Positions 34,859 to 44,439 of a stretch of DNA of 53,332 bases are shown here, one piece after another. How positions within the stretch are numbered: the first letter of the stretch is position 1; each line of letters starts with the position of its first letter. This stretch comes from Leptospira sp. (lineage in GTDB: Bacteria; Spirochaetota; Leptospiria; Leptospirales; Leptospiraceae), in assembly GCA_009991425.1 (NCBI GenBank), contig JAACWH010000039.1, positions 1 to 53,332 of the forward strand, given 5' to 3'. The position numbers were made by a program, and so were the translations under genes. The notes beneath the pieces were generated by a model that worked only from the letters and a program-made list of their open reading frames with translations, was not told the origin of the DNA and did no database searches.

Positions 34859-37004
34859 GAATTGTCCAGTCGGAGGCTAACCCAAGCGATTTTTTTTTGA
34901 GACTAGAATTGAGATTATTAGAGTTTGGATTAGAATTTGCATCATTTAGTAGAACCAAAATTCCTTTTCTATTCATCTTCGATATTGCCTTGGGCAACCA
35001 TTTAGGATCCCAACCTTCTTTATACAATAAAACAGATTTATTACTAATCTGGAAAAGGGAATTTTTCTTACCCAAGGTAACATTAGTATCTGGAAAAATG
35101 GGTGACCAATCTTTAAGGCGCTTATTGGAAAAAGTAATCAATAAATCTTTGTTATACTGGTAACATTTCCGAACTATGGGCATACAGGAGTCATGGTCAA
35201 TTCTTATAGATTTTGATTGTTGGCAAATATGCATAGTTAACTTTTTCTTTAACTGATTTATTTCACTTTTACAATAACCACCCACATACAATTCATTATT
35301 TAAAAAAAGCATAGAAACCTTTTCTGAAATAGAAAGCAAAGTAAAAGAATTTGAATTAATCAGTTGTTCATCCTGAGTATTCTTGTTACTATAATATCCC
35401 AAGACAAAAAAAGATGTGATTATGAAAATAGATAAGATAGAATACAACCATCTAAGGGACTTACAATAAGGAATAATAATAAGCATCACAATAACCATAG
35501 CATAGTAGTATAGCGAAATTTGTTTCGAAGAACTCCATTCTGTATAGAAGCTTATTGTTTTACTAAGAAACTCAGTAGCTATTGTTAATGTCCGAAGAAG
35601 AAGATCTGTCCATGGCCATAGTATAATACTTATCCAATCTAATTGAAGGTATGAAATTAAAACATTTGTATATAAGATTGGTAGAAGCAAGCCAGTTAGG
35701 GGAACTAAAAATAAATTTGCTAGTAAACCTCCAAAACTATATCCTGAGAAGTAAAAATAAGTGGAACAAAATGTTCCTAGAATCGCAGAAAGACTAACCG
35801 TTAAATTTTCCGACCATATATTTTTATTTCCATGAAAGATGAATTGATCGAGTTTCGGTTTTATAAAAAAAATTCCTGCTACAGCAGAAAATGAAAGATT
35901 GAATCCAACAGATAAAAAACTATTTGCTTTGAAAATTATAATTAAAAAAGATGTCACAACTAAAAGATCTATTGGTCGAATATTACGAAATAGCATCTTA
36001 CTGAAGACTAATGCAATTGCAAAATAGTATGCTCTCGATAAGGAAACTGGATAATTCAAAGTATTTAAATAAAATAATCCAAAGACTAGAGGAAGCATTA
36101 AAGATAAATAGAAGTTTAATTTGAGAATATTTTTAAAAAAGAAAAATAAAGAACCTAACAGTATTCCTAGATGCAATCCTGAGGCAGCAAACAGATGTAA
36201 GGTTCCTGATTCCTTAGCTGATTCATAAATTTCTGAGCTTAGGTTGCTACTTTCACCAAACAACAATCCTAAGGCAATACCTTGGTAGATAGGTTGAATT
36301 TGATGGAATTCCATTATATTTCGTATTGTATTCTTTGCAATTTGATTGGGGAAGGGATGATTTGCAATAATCTTACATTTTTTTTTGATTACCTTTAATT
36401 CATTGCTTCCATATTTTCTAAGAGCTTCGTAATGAATTTGTCTTGTTGATACATTCTTTAGCTTTAAGCTTGATTTTGGACAAATCATTTCGCTTCGCAG
36501 TTCATTGTACGCACGAATTGGTAAATGGAAAGTAGTTGCAACTGCCTTTGTCTCAGATCCATCTATCTCATCTATTTGCACTAAATAGTATCTCCCTGAT
36601 ATTGCTTTTATTGGAAGAATGCTCACTAACTCTTGGTCTATGTGATTTGATAGTAGTCTCTCTTGAAAAATTGATTCTATATTTTCTTTTTTTGTGTTAT
36701 ACGAATGGATTAATTGTTGAGTGTAAAATAGTCCTAGAATCAATCCCAATAAAATAAGAAATAAATTTCTTATTAGGATTCTTCTTCGAAAAGAAAATAT
36801 AATAAGCAAAAGAAAACTTATTAAAAGTATCAATCCAAATAAAACTGTGAATTTATTTGAATTAAGAATAAGTAAATTGTTAAGTGGGATGCCCGTAATA
36901 AATTTAATTTTATCGAAAAAATTAAAATGATAGAATAGGGTAAAACTAAGAATATATCCTAAACAAAATAGTGAAAATTGTGATCTAGGTAGAAATTCTC
37001 TCAC
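34743..37004 (-). CDS. comEC: ComEC/Rec2-type competence membrane protein without metallo-beta-lactamase domain
   Basis: 753 residues. The central ComEC/Rec2 channel domain is clear: YQGIALGLLFGESSNLSSEI, then SGTLHLFAASGLHLGIL and several membrane helices (~240-520). It would form the inner-membrane pore for DNA uptake. An N-terminal membrane/OB region precedes it. The C-terminal ~210 residues lack the HxHxDH metal motif of the nuclease-like beta-lactamase domain found in many ComECs, and contain an Asn-rich stretch (DANSNPNSNNLNSS). The 3' end overlaps rsmA by 116 bases. It starts 50 bases after trpS. Whether this organism takes up DNA is not known from the window. Confidence 0.88.
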   Translation of the reverse strand: MREFLPRSQFSLFCLGYILSFTLFYHFNFFDKIKFITGIPLNNLLILNSNKFTVLFGLILLISFLLLIIFSFRRRILIRNLFLILLGLILGLFYTQQLIHSYNTKKENIESIFQERLLSNHIDQELVSILPIKAISGRYYLVQIDEIDGSETKAVATTFHLPIRAYNELRSEMICPKSSLKLKNVSTRQIHYEALRKYGSNELKVIKKKCKIIANHPFPNQIAKNTIRNIMEFHQIQPIYQGIALGLLFGESSNLSSEIYESAKESGTLHLFAASGLHLGILLGSLFFFFKNILKLNFYLSLMLPLVFGLFYLNTLNYPVSLSRAYYFAIALVFSKMLFRNIRPIDLLVVTSFLIIIFKANSFLSVGFNLSFSAVAGIFFIKPKLDQFIFHGNKNIWSENLTVSLSAILGTFCSTYFYFSGYSFGGLLANLFLVPLTGLLLPILYTNVLISYLQLDWISIILWPWTDLLLRTLTIATEFLSKTISFYTEWSSSKQISLYYYAMVIVMLIIIPYCKSLRWLYSILSIFIITSFFVLGYYSNKNTQDEQLINSNSFTLLSISEKVSMLFLNNELYVGGYCKSEINQLKKKLTMHICQQSKSIRIDHDSCMPIVRKCYQYNKDLLITFSNKRLKDWSPIFPDTNVTLGKKNSLFQISNKSVLLYKEGWDPKWLPKAISKMNRKGILVLLNDANSNPNSNNLNSSLKKKSLGLASDWTILDKSEFARFSLLQSQKNPRSLGRAWGKPTKILGTELSH

Positions 37005-37054
37005 ATTAATAGATTTCTATTAATGTTATCTAAAAGAAAAAATTATGAAAAAAT

Positions 37055-38020
37055 TTAAATTAATAAACCAAGTTTAGTTCTTAATCTTTCTAAGGTCGGC
37101 ATGATTGCAGACTTAGCTTTGGTTTTACCTGATGCTAGGATATCAGATATTAATTCGGGTTGTGAAATCAATTCTTCTCTTTTAGCTCGGTATATAGAAA
37201 AGTGTTCAAGAACTTTTTCTAGAAGTTCCTTCTTTACATCACCGTAACGCAAACCAGGTGTTCTAAAACGATTTTTCAAGTTCTCTTTTTCTTCTTTGTT
37301 GAGAAAAAGAGAATAAATGGAGAAGATTACAGAAGAATCTGGATCTTTAGCTTCATCGATTCCAGCCGAGTCGCTTACTATAGACATCACAGATTTCTTA
37401 AGTTCTTTTTCTGAATCAAAAAAATTAATCGTGTTTCCATATGATTTTGACATTTTAGCTCCATCTACTCCAGGAACTGTTGCGGTATTTTCATCTATAT
37501 CTGGTTCAGGTATTTTAAAAATATCACCAAACTCTGAATTAAAACGTGAGGCTATATCTCTAGCGAACTCCAAATGCTGCTTTTGATCCTTTCCTACAGG
37601 AACTTTATCAGCTTGATAGGACAGAATGTCCGCAGCCATCAGAATTGGATAATTGAATAAGCCAGCTGAGGGAGTAAAACCTTTTGCAGTTTTATCTTTA
37701 AAGGAATGTGCTAAGGACAATTGGCTAGTTGTGATTGCCATACTTAAATACCAGGTTACCTCTGTAACTTCTGGCACATCTGACTGAACCCAAAATACTG
37801 TCTTATTTGGATCAATTCCTAAGGCTAAAAGATCAAGAACTGCATTGTAAGTATTTGATTTTTGTAAGTTAGGATCTTTTAAAGTTGTTAATGAGTGAAG
37901 GTTAGCAATGAATAAAAAAAGTTCATTGTTAGATTGGTATTCCAGCATCTTTCGAATAGCTGAAAAATAATTTCCCAGATGTAATTTTCCGGAGGGTTGT
38001 AGCCCAGTTAGAATTCGCAT
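37055..38020 (-). CDS. trpS: tryptophanyl-tRNA synthetase
   Basis: Class I aminoacyl-tRNA synthetase charging tRNA-Trp. 321 residues, the normal bacterial length. The HIGH-type motif is [10 protein letters not shown] (14-17), the KMSKS loop is AKMSKSYGN (189-193), and [15 protein letters not shown] is the Trp-specific block. The start codon lies directly after the stop of the upstream 628-residue gene with no spacing, so translation is coupled. An essential gene within a mixed-function operon. Confidence 0.96.
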   Translation of the reverse strand: MRILTGLQPSGKLHLGNYFSAIRKMLEYQSNNELFLFIANLHSLTTLKDPNLQKSNTYNAVLDLLALGIDPNKTVFWVQSDVPEVTEVTWYLSMAITTSQLSLAHSFKDKTAKGFTPSAGLFNYPILMAADILSYQADKVPVGKDQKQHLEFARDIASRFNSEFGDIFKIPEPDIDENTATVPGVDGAKMSKSYGNTINFFDSEKELKKSVMSIVSDSAGIDEAKDPDSSVIFSIYSLFLNKEEKENLKNRFRTPGLRYGDVKKELLEKVLEHFSIYRAKREELISQPELISDILASGKTKAKSAIMPTLERLRTKLGLLI

Positions 38021-39907
38021 TTATAAATCGCCAATTTCTGAAGAGTCTTCTGCTTGAGCGTCAATATTTTGCCCGACCATGGATGTATCAAATGGCTTAC
38101 CAGTGAGTCTTTCATATTCAGAATTTAAGGATTGCAAATCCGCTTCAATTTTACGATTCAAGGTAAGCTTATTCGTAGTTAATTTATCTTTAAATATAAT
38201 TGCATAATTATATAAAAGTTTAGCCATAGTCACGAAAACATCAGAGATCATCAGTCCATTCATTCGATCTCTGGTGACAACTCTTGTATCATAATGTGGA
38301 ATAAATCTATGTAAAATTTTTATTTCTTTAATTACTTTTTCTTTAGTTGAATAAACTTTATCATTAAGTTTACCGTCGGCTTCATATTGTTTGGCGAGAA
38401 GGTGATTCTCTACAATTACATTGATTTTACTTGCAAAACTGCCAAAAAATTCAGCAGCCTCAGTTAAAACGGTAAGTATATTTGTAGCGATCAAATCACT
38501 TGCTCCATTTGAAAAATCTTTGGAAAACTGCTGAAAATTATATTGAAAACTCGGGTATTTTCTGTTAAAGGCATCCAAAGATCTAACAATTAGATTGATG
38601 GATTCTAACTCTGGTTTGAATAGTCCAGGAGTTACTAATAAAATTTCTGTTTGTTGGTTCTTGTCCCCAACTTTGATATAGCCTTCAATGAAGTTTGCAA
38701 AAACAGATTGAAAATCACGCAATAAGAGATAGAGCAATTTATGAGGAATGGTTTTGAATTGCGATTTTATTCCTTCTGTATTCATATTTTCTGGATAGTG
38801 ATGGGCAAAATAATCCTCGATTACTAATCCCAAGAAATCAAAGGAGATCTTTCCTTTTTCATCAATTTTAAAATAACGATTTTTAAGCTGATTCAATTCA
38901 TTTCTTTTATGAATCTTAGTGGATATCTCATCGGTTAATCTTGCGACTGTTAGCTCAACTTCTTTGGTGATATCTGGCCCAGCTTGGTATTTTGTTTCTG
39001 TGATTGGTGGGACTGAAAGTAATTTGTTTACATCATCCCAAGTTGTCATTTTTTTATGGACAACAATATAAAATGCAGATATGGCTTCGGAAAGTTTAGG
39101 TCTAGTTGACTCTAATGAAAGGCCATAGTTTAAGCCTGAAAGTATTTGCGGAAGCTTATTTGATAATTTTTCATCTTGCTTTACCATTTCTGGAACATTA
39201 TTTATAATGATTTCTTTAGAGTCTTCTCTTGATAGTAGCCTAGAATAGAACATTTGCATTTTCATGGAGCGATCTAAAAAAACTTCAGGAGAAATTCTAT
39301 CAAGGAACAAACTGTCTAAGGAAACGAATGAGTTAAAAAATTTATTAAAATTATTGATAATATTGTAAATGAGAGGGTTCCACATTCTCCAACCTTGTTG
39401 TTCACAAAGGCGGAGAGCTTGGATTGTAGAAATTATTTGATCTTCTTTGAGATATTTAAAAAGTTTCTCAACTGAATTTGAAATAGTTGGATTTCTACCA
39501 AATAAACCAATATCAATGGCATCAGACTCTTTTGCAAATTTAGCAATATTCGGGTTTACCCCGAACAAGGCAGATAGAAATCCACCGCCACCACTTGTAG
39601 TTGATGTTTCTTTTTTCTTTTTTTGAGGGTCTATCGCTGATTTAGTTTTGTTAGCTTGTCGTTGATTAGAATCTGGTTCTCTTCGGGGCTCTCGTCGTTT
39701 GGGTCTTTCTTCTGGAGCATCATTTAATTTTACCCTAGCAGCTGCTTGTTGTTCTTCGTCAACCTTCTTGATGAGATCAATTCTAATAAAGACGTCATTT
39801 GATCTAAGGATAGCCTCATCAATTAATTTTTGGTGTTCTGGTGATCTTGTTTTTCTATAAAGATCGGCAAAAACTTTATGTGCTTCTGTTCGACTTATAG
39901 AATTCAA
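38021..39907 (-). CDS. large cytoplasmic protein of unknown function
   Basis: 628 residues, no signal peptide and no membrane helix. The first ~100 residues contain a charged, Arg/Lys/Glu-rich linker (PERPKRREPRREPD) and a GGGG stretch before an extended helical part (~115 to the end). Helical patterns repeat without recognised catalytic motifs. I do not know a family with certainty; such proteins are conserved in spirochaetes and remain uncharacterised. It is sandwiched between lolA (2-base gap) and trpS (0-base gap), so it is expressed with housekeeping genes, which argues for a basic cellular role. Confidence 0.85.
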   Translation of the reverse strand: MNSISRTEAHKVFADLYRKTRSPEHQKLIDEAILRSNDVFIRIDLIKKVDEEQQAAARVKLNDAPEERPKRREPRREPDSNQRQANKTKSAIDPQKKKKETSTTSGGGGFLSALFGVNPNIAKFAKESDAIDIGLFGRNPTISNSVEKLFKYLKEDQIISTIQALRLCEQQGWRMWNPLIYNIINNFNKFFNSFVSLDSLFLDRISPEVFLDRSMKMQMFYSRLLSREDSKEIIINNVPEMVKQDEKLSNKLPQILSGLNYGLSLESTRPKLSEAISAFYIVVHKKMTTWDDVNKLLSVPPITETKYQAGPDITKEVELTVARLTDEISTKIHKRNELNQLKNRYFKIDEKGKISFDFLGLVIEDYFAHHYPENMNTEGIKSQFKTIPHKLLYLLLRDFQSVFANFIEGYIKVGDKNQQTEILLVTPGLFKPELESINLIVRSLDAFNRKYPSFQYNFQQFSKDFSNGASDLIATNILTVLTEAAEFFGSFASKINVIVENHLLAKQYEADGKLNDKVYSTKEKVIKEIKILHRFIPHYDTRVVTRDRMNGLMISDVFVTMAKLLYNYAIIFKDKLTTNKLTLNRKIEADLQSLNSEYERLTGKPFDTSMVGQNIDAQAEDSSEIGDL

Positions 39908-39909
39908 TT

Positions 39910-40497
39910 TTATTCCTTTTGATTGAGTGGATTTTCCACGATTAGGGAACTGGATGGAGGTTGGTAATTGAATAAACTTGAAGTTAAACCAATGTTAGTT
40001 GAAATGCCGCTGAAAATGATTTCAGTTGAATCCGATCCACTGCTTGGTTTCATGCGTATAGATCTAGGCAGATTTGATTCGGAAAGGGAAACGGTGATTT
40101 CGCTATATCGCTTGGTATCTGATTTTAATTTAACAGTTCTTCCATTGGAAAAATCATCATAGCCAGCAAGTAATCCTGCTAAACCGGATGTACCACCTTT
40201 TAAATCTTGCTTTGCTGCAATTCCACGATCAGGTGAGTAAAACCAAAGTGTTTTGCCATTGGCAGAAATTACTCTACCATCTGAGAATTTTATATGTAGG
40301 TTCCCTGGCCTTTTATAAGAAAGGGTTCCAGATAGTGACCCGTTCAATGTAATGTTTGCACGGAAGGAATCAAAAGAATTCATTGCGGAGAGTAGGGATG
40401 ATAGTGGGGAACCAGACTGAGAATGAATATCCCGTAGACTTCCTCCAATAATGAAGAATAACCCTATCCATAGCAGGATTCGAGGTCTACGGGACAT
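39910..40497 (-). CDS. LolA-like outer-membrane lipoprotein carrier
   Basis: 195 residues with a signal peptide ending near residue 27 (LRDIHSQSG). The remainder fits the LolA/LolB-like half-barrel: repeated strands such as SFRANITLNGSLSGTLSYKRP, followed by GNLHIKFSDGRVISANGKTLWFYSPD, a signature of LolA-type chaperones that carry lipoproteins from the inner to the outer membrane. It is periplasmic. It lies 6 bases after etfA and 2 bases before the 628-residue gene, in a run of unrelated housekeeping genes. Leptospira depends on lipoproteins for its surface, which fits. Confidence 0.85.
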   Translation of the reverse strand: MSRRPRILLWIGLFFIIGGSLRDIHSQSGSPLSSLLSAMNSFDSFRANITLNGSLSGTLSYKRPGNLHIKFSDGRVISANGKTLWFYSPDRGIAAKQDLKGGTSGLAGLLAGYDDFSNGRTVKLKSDTKRYSEITVSLSESNLPRSIRMKPSSGSDSTEIIFSGISTNIGLTSSLFNYQPPSSSLIVENPLNQKE

Positions 40498-40503
40498 GTT
40501 AGT

Positions 40504-41463
40504 CTAACCTAAAACTTTTTTAAATTCAGCAGTTAATGCTGGGACTACTTCAAATAAGTCAGCTACTACGCCGTAGGTCGCTACTTTGAAGATAGGAGCA
40601 TCACCATCTTTGTTGATTGCAACGATGTATTTAGAAGAACCCATACCAGCTAAATGCTGAATAGCTCCTGAAATACCACAGGCAATATAACAATTGGGAG
40701 ATACTGTTTTACCAGTCTGTCCTACTTGGTGAGAATGAGGAATCCAACCAGCATCTACAGTTGCTCTAGATGCACCTAAGGCAGCACCTAAAGTATCAGC
40801 AAGATCTTGAAGGATAGGCCAGTTTTCAGGTCCTTTGATTCCACGTCCTCCCGATACAATGATAGAAGCTTCTGTTAGTTGAACTTTAGATCCACCAGAT
40901 GCATCAGTTGATACAGTCTTAACCTTCACATCACCAAAACCTTCAGCGGAAGCTTCAACAGCTCCTTCTCCAGCTTTTTCTACAACTTCTTGAGAGTTCG
41001 GTCTTACAGTAAAGATCTGAACATCAGAAGTTAGTTTAAAATTACCATATGCTTTACCAGAGTAAATTGGTTTCTTACCAACTACTTTGCCACCATCAAC
41101 AGAAAGTCCAACAGTATCAGCGATAATACCTGCGTTGCATTTGATCGCTACTCTAGGAGAATAGTCTTTTCCTTGCGGGGTATGTGGCATTAGTATAACA
41201 GCTGCAGATTTTTCCTTTGCAACAGCGCTTACTATATTCGCAAATCCTTCTGGATTGAAATCACTAGCTTTAGCATTGACAATTATGTCCGCACCAACAG
41301 CTTTTAATTCTCCAGATAGTGCTTCCGCTTTGTCATCAATAACAAGAGCTATTACTTTACCACCTAAGGCATCAGCAATCTTACGACCAGCAGAGGTCAG
41401 TTCTTTGGAGATCTTTTTTAGTTCTCCATCTTTAGTTTCACCTACGATTAATACATTACTCAT
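40504..41463 (-). CDS. etfA: electron transfer flavoprotein alpha subunit
   Basis: Binds FAD and forms ETF with EtfB, shuttling electrons from acyl-CoA dehydrogenases to the quinone pool. 319 residues. The C-terminal FAD-binding domain has the family signature VGQTGKTVSPNCYIACGISGAIQHLAGM and SGGRGIKGPENW, both intact. It is cytoplasmic. The gene follows etfB by 11 bases. Leptospira obtains most of its energy from fatty-acid beta-oxidation, so this pair is expected to be strongly used. Confidence 0.97.
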   Translation of the reverse strand: MSNVLIVGETKDGELKKISKELTSAGRKIADALGGKVIALVIDDKAEALSGELKAVGADIIVNAKASDFNPEGFANIVSAVAKEKSAAVILMPHTPQGKDYSPRVAIKCNAGIIADTVGLSVDGGKVVGKKPIYSGKAYGNFKLTSDVQIFTVRPNSQEVVEKAGEGAVEASAEGFGDVKVKTVSTDASGGSKVQLTEASIIVSGGRGIKGPENWPILQDLADTLGAALGASRATVDAGWIPHSHQVGQTGKTVSPNCYIACGISGAIQHLAGMGSSKYIVAINKDGDAPIFKVATYGVVADLFEVVPALTAEFKKVLG

Positions 41464-41474
41464 TTGGATTCTCC

Positions 41475-42236
41475 TTAGATTACCTTAGCTTCTTCTCTGA
41501 GAGCTTTTACTAATTGGCTTGCAAATCCAGCCGCATCAGCAGCTTCCAATTTTCTACCAGCGATACGTGGTGGAGGGGGCTCTAGAGATACAACTTCAAT
41601 CTTACCAGCAGTTACACCTAAATCAGCAGGTGTTTTAGTTTCGATTGGTTTTTTCTTAGCTGTCATGATTCCTTTCAATGAAGGATATCTAGGTTCATTT
41701 AAACCTTTTTGAGCAGTTACAACTGCAGGAGTAGATGTTTCAACATTTGCAGTGCCACCATCGATTTCTTTAGTTGCCTTAATGGTATTACCATCGAATT
41801 CAAGTTTAAGTGCCATCGCTATATGAGCAGCTGACATGCGTTCTGCGATTTGGATTGCTACTTGAGAGCTATCAGAATCAATAGATTGTCTTCCACCGAT
41901 TACTAAATCAGCATTTTCAGCCTTAGCAAAACTTGCTAGAACTTCCGATGTATATGCGCTATCAAAAGTATTGTAATCATCTGATTTGATTTGAACCGCA
42001 CGGTCAACACCCATTGCATAAGCTGTTCTTAAAGCTTCTACAACTCGGTCTGGACCAACGGAGACAGCTACTACTTCCCCGCCATTTTTCTCACGAATAC
42101 GAATTCCTTCCTCGATTGCAAATTCATCATAGGGGGAAATAATCCATTTTACACCTGTCTCGTTGATGGTCTTGTCACCAACCTTGATATTGGTTTCCGT
42201 ATCAGGAACCTGTTTGACTAGAACTACGATTTTCAT
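41475..42236 (-). CDS. etfB: electron transfer flavoprotein beta subunit
   Basis: 253 residues, matching the family. Typical blocks are MKIVVLVKQVPDTETNIKVG at the start, SPYDEFAIEEGIRIREKNGGEVVAVSVG, and VIGGRQSIDSDSSQVAIQIAERM, near the AMP-binding loop. Together with EtfA it forms the heterodimeric electron carrier. It is the first of the closely packed block etfB-etfA-lolA-unknown-trpS-comEC-rsmA. A 69-base gap separates it from the small membrane-protein gene upstream, which may hold a promoter. Confidence 0.97.
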   Translation of the reverse strand: MKIVVLVKQVPDTETNIKVGDKTINETGVKWIISPYDEFAIEEGIRIREKNGGEVVAVSVGPDRVVEALRTAYAMGVDRAVQIKSDDYNTFDSAYTSEVLASFAKAENADLVIGGRQSIDSDSSQVAIQIAERMSAAHIAMALKLEFDGNTIKATKEIDGGTANVETSTPAVVTAQKGLNEPRYPSLKGIMTAKKKPIETKTPADLGVTAGKIEVVSLEPPPPRIAGRKLEAADAAGFASQLVKALREEAKVI

Positions 42237-42305
42237 TCATTAACCCCGTTGGTTTTATTACATATTCCAGATTTCAATACTAAGTATAGGAGGGAAGACT
42301 TTTTT

Positions 42306-42605
42306 TCATTCAGTTTCGACAGAAGAATTCCAAATAGCTTTGATCCATTGGTAGATCCATATCAAAAAAGCTAAAACAACTACAACATTTGCATCGGATT
42401 TCAAATAAAAGGAAAATCCAACCACAAGGGGAGCTATTAAAAGGAATACGAGAAAGAGAATCCCAAACCAATCGTCCTTAGTATTGTGTCGAACCAAGGC
42501 AAGACGTAAGCTATCAATAAATTTGACATTTTGTGTTCTACACTGTTGAAAATACAAATATGCCAAAACCAGTGTCGCTATTGCCCAGATGGAACTTAAA
42601 ATCAT
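42306..42605 (-). CDS. small membrane protein of unknown function
   Basis: 99 residues with three predicted membrane helices (about 4-20, 48-68 and 73-90) and a short charged loop (QQCRTQNVKFIDSLRLALVRH) between the first two. No family is recognised. It lies between the lipoate-ligase gene (43 bases upstream) and etfB (69 bases downstream) on the same strand and is likely co-transcribed with one or both. Confidence 0.65.
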   Translation of the reverse strand: MILSSIWAIATLVLAYLYFQQCRTQNVKFIDSLRLALVRHNTKDDWFGILFLVFLLIAPLVVGFSFYLKSDANVVVVLAFLIWIYQWIKAIWNSSVETE

Positions 42606-42648
42606 AGTTTAATTTTCTAGTTTGAGCTAGATTCCTGCAAGAATAAAA

Positions 42649-43527
42649 TTAAGAAATAGAAGATTTCCAAAGCCAATCGTCTTGGGAATATTTCTTCAGC
42701 ATTAGATCTTTTCTGAGCCGCAATGATTCCTTTAGAAATAAAAAATTTAGTTTTTCTCTTGATTCCACTTTTCGAAAGTTTGGATTTTCTTTTTGCATAA
42801 GAAGGTTCAACATATCCTGAGCAAATTGTTGGTCATCAATGGGAGATGGGATGGCGGTAAGAAAATCACGATGAGTTCTTTTGGCACGGTAATCTGGTTC
42901 TTCGGGTGGATGGAGTTGGTATCTTTCTACTTCTGTAAAAAGTGACTCATCTAAAATAAGAGTTCCATGTTGTACTATAATATCTTTCTTACGAAACTGA
43001 GCATTTCCAGAAATTTTCCTGAGTGTTCCATCGGGCATCTCTATACTTAGATCAGATTTCCCTGCGGTTTTTGCAATTATCCCTTGTTTGGCGAGTGCAG
43101 ATATAGCTATTCCAAGTAAAAATTGATATGAACTTTGAACTGGATAGAGCTCTGGTTTATCTTGAATGTCTATGAATAAACTAAAATTAAGATTGCTCGT
43201 AGAATTCTGAAAAACTGTTCCACCACCCGATGCTCTTCTCGCAATCCACGCATTCGCAAAATTAGGAAACTTTTTATTGCAGGGCTTTGCTTCTAAATCT
43301 CCTCGAAGCTTAGAATCAAATTGAATTTGAAATTTTTTTAGATAGGAATTTTCAATTGTTTGATTTTCTTTTTCACTTATTCCTAAAACTAAGGTTGGGA
43401 GATTTCTCCAGATTCGAATTCCAAATTTGATTCCAAACTTTCGCATGCTGAGTCCAATTGCTTCTTCCCAGGCAAGCTGAGTGTAAGGATCTCGTATGCT
43501 GAATTGATTAAATAGAAAATATTCCAA
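42649..43527 (-). CDS. lipoate-protein ligase family protein
   Basis: 292 residues of the LplA/LipB biotin/lipoate A-B ligase fold. The lipoate-binding loop WIARRASGGGTVFQ and the KISGNAQFRKKDIIVQHGTLI block, with the catalytic Lys region, are well conserved. It attaches lipoate or octanoate to the E2 subunits of 2-oxoacid dehydrogenases and to GcvH. Whether it uses free lipoate or transfers octanoyl groups cannot be told from sequence alone. It starts 9 bases after the rhomboid gene, so they form one transcript. Confidence 0.9.
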   Translation of the reverse strand: MEYFLFNQFSIRDPYTQLAWEEAIGLSMRKFGIKFGIRIWRNLPTLVLGISEKENQTIENSYLKKFQIQFDSKLRGDLEAKPCNKKFPNFANAWIARRASGGGTVFQNSTSNLNFSLFIDIQDKPELYPVQSSYQFLLGIAISALAKQGIIAKTAGKSDLSIEMPDGTLRKISGNAQFRKKDIIVQHGTLILDESLFTEVERYQLHPPEEPDYRAKRTHRDFLTAIPSPIDDQQFAQDMLNLLMQKENPNFRKVESREKLNFLFLKESLRLRKDLMLKKYSQDDWLWKSSIS

Positions 43528-43536
43528 AATAGAATC

Positions 43537-44355
43537 TTAATTCTGATCGTTGAAATACTTCGATGAGGCTTCGTTTAAGAATTTCTTTTCTTTACGAGTA
43601 AGGGAATTCATTCCTTCCTTGGAAATTTTATCTAAGAGTTCATCGACTCTTATCTTTGCATTCACTCGCATATCCATTTCTTCTTGGTACTTCCGCATCT
43701 TTCTTCTTTGGATGGTTCGACTGATTGAAAAATTCCAATTCCATAAATTGCGAAAGAAATCAAAATACCGAACAAAAAGAAAACCACCTATAGCTCCACC
43801 TATATGAGCTAGGTGGGCAATGCGTCCGCCACCAGAGAAGGCTAGCATAAGCATGATTATTATAACTAAAAACTTAGCCTTCACTGGAAAAATTCCCATG
43901 AAAAGAGTCTCTCGATTCGGCCAAATCAATCCAAAAGCAACTAATAGACCGATAACCCCACCTGATGCCCCTAAAACGATACCCTGGGACCACCAAAAGC
44001 TCACTAAATAAGTAAGAACTCCGCCCATTGTTGCAGCAAAAAGATAGGCATTCAGAAAAATATCAGATCCCCAATTATTTTCAAGATCAGAACCAAACAT
44101 CCATAGAGAAAGCATATTGAAAAGAATGTGGAAAAAATCGGCATGCAAAAAGCTATAAGTAACCAATTGCCATATCCAAAAATCAGAGACTTTTGCGGGA
44201 TTGAGCGCAAAAATTCCCTCTAAAATAGGCTGATTGAAAAGGAATGTTAAAAGTAATTGTAAAAGAAAGATTACAGAATTAATGATAATGAGATTTCGAA
44301 CAATAGGAGTGATTTCAGGTCCAAATCGAGTCTGGTAACCATAATTAGAAGCCAT
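43537..44355 (-). CDS. rhomboid-family intramembrane serine protease
   Basis: 272 residues with six or so membrane helices. The catalytic Ser is Ser131 in LGASGGVIGLL, and the catalytic His is His184 in HLAHIGGAIGGF. The HxxxN oxyanion motif is HILFNMLSLWMFG (His76, Asn80). A ~75-residue cytoplasmic tail (RRKMRKYQEEMDMRVN onward) follows the last helix. It cleaves membrane substrates within the bilayer; the substrates are unknown. It is first in the minus-strand run and divergent from the metallo-beta-lactamase-fold gene, with 84 bases between the two start codons. Confidence 0.93.
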   Translation of the reverse strand: MASNYGYQTRFGPEITPIVRNLIIINSVIFLLQLLLTFLFNQPILEGIFALNPAKVSDFWIWQLVTYSFLHADFFHILFNMLSLWMFGSDLENNWGSDIFLNAYLFAATMGGVLTYLVSFWWSQGIVLGASGGVIGLLVAFGLIWPNRETLFMGIFPVKAKFLVIIIMLMLAFSGGGRIAHLAHIGGAIGGFLFVRYFDFFRNLWNWNFSISRTIQRRKMRKYQEEMDMRVNAKIRVDELLDKISKEGMNSLTRKEKKFLNEASSKYFNDQN

Positions 44356-44439
44356 AATACCAGGATTTGAAGTATTTCTGGTTTCTGCAAATCCATTTTC
44401 TGAGTGACTTTAGAACCTTTTGGATTTACCTTGTAGTTA

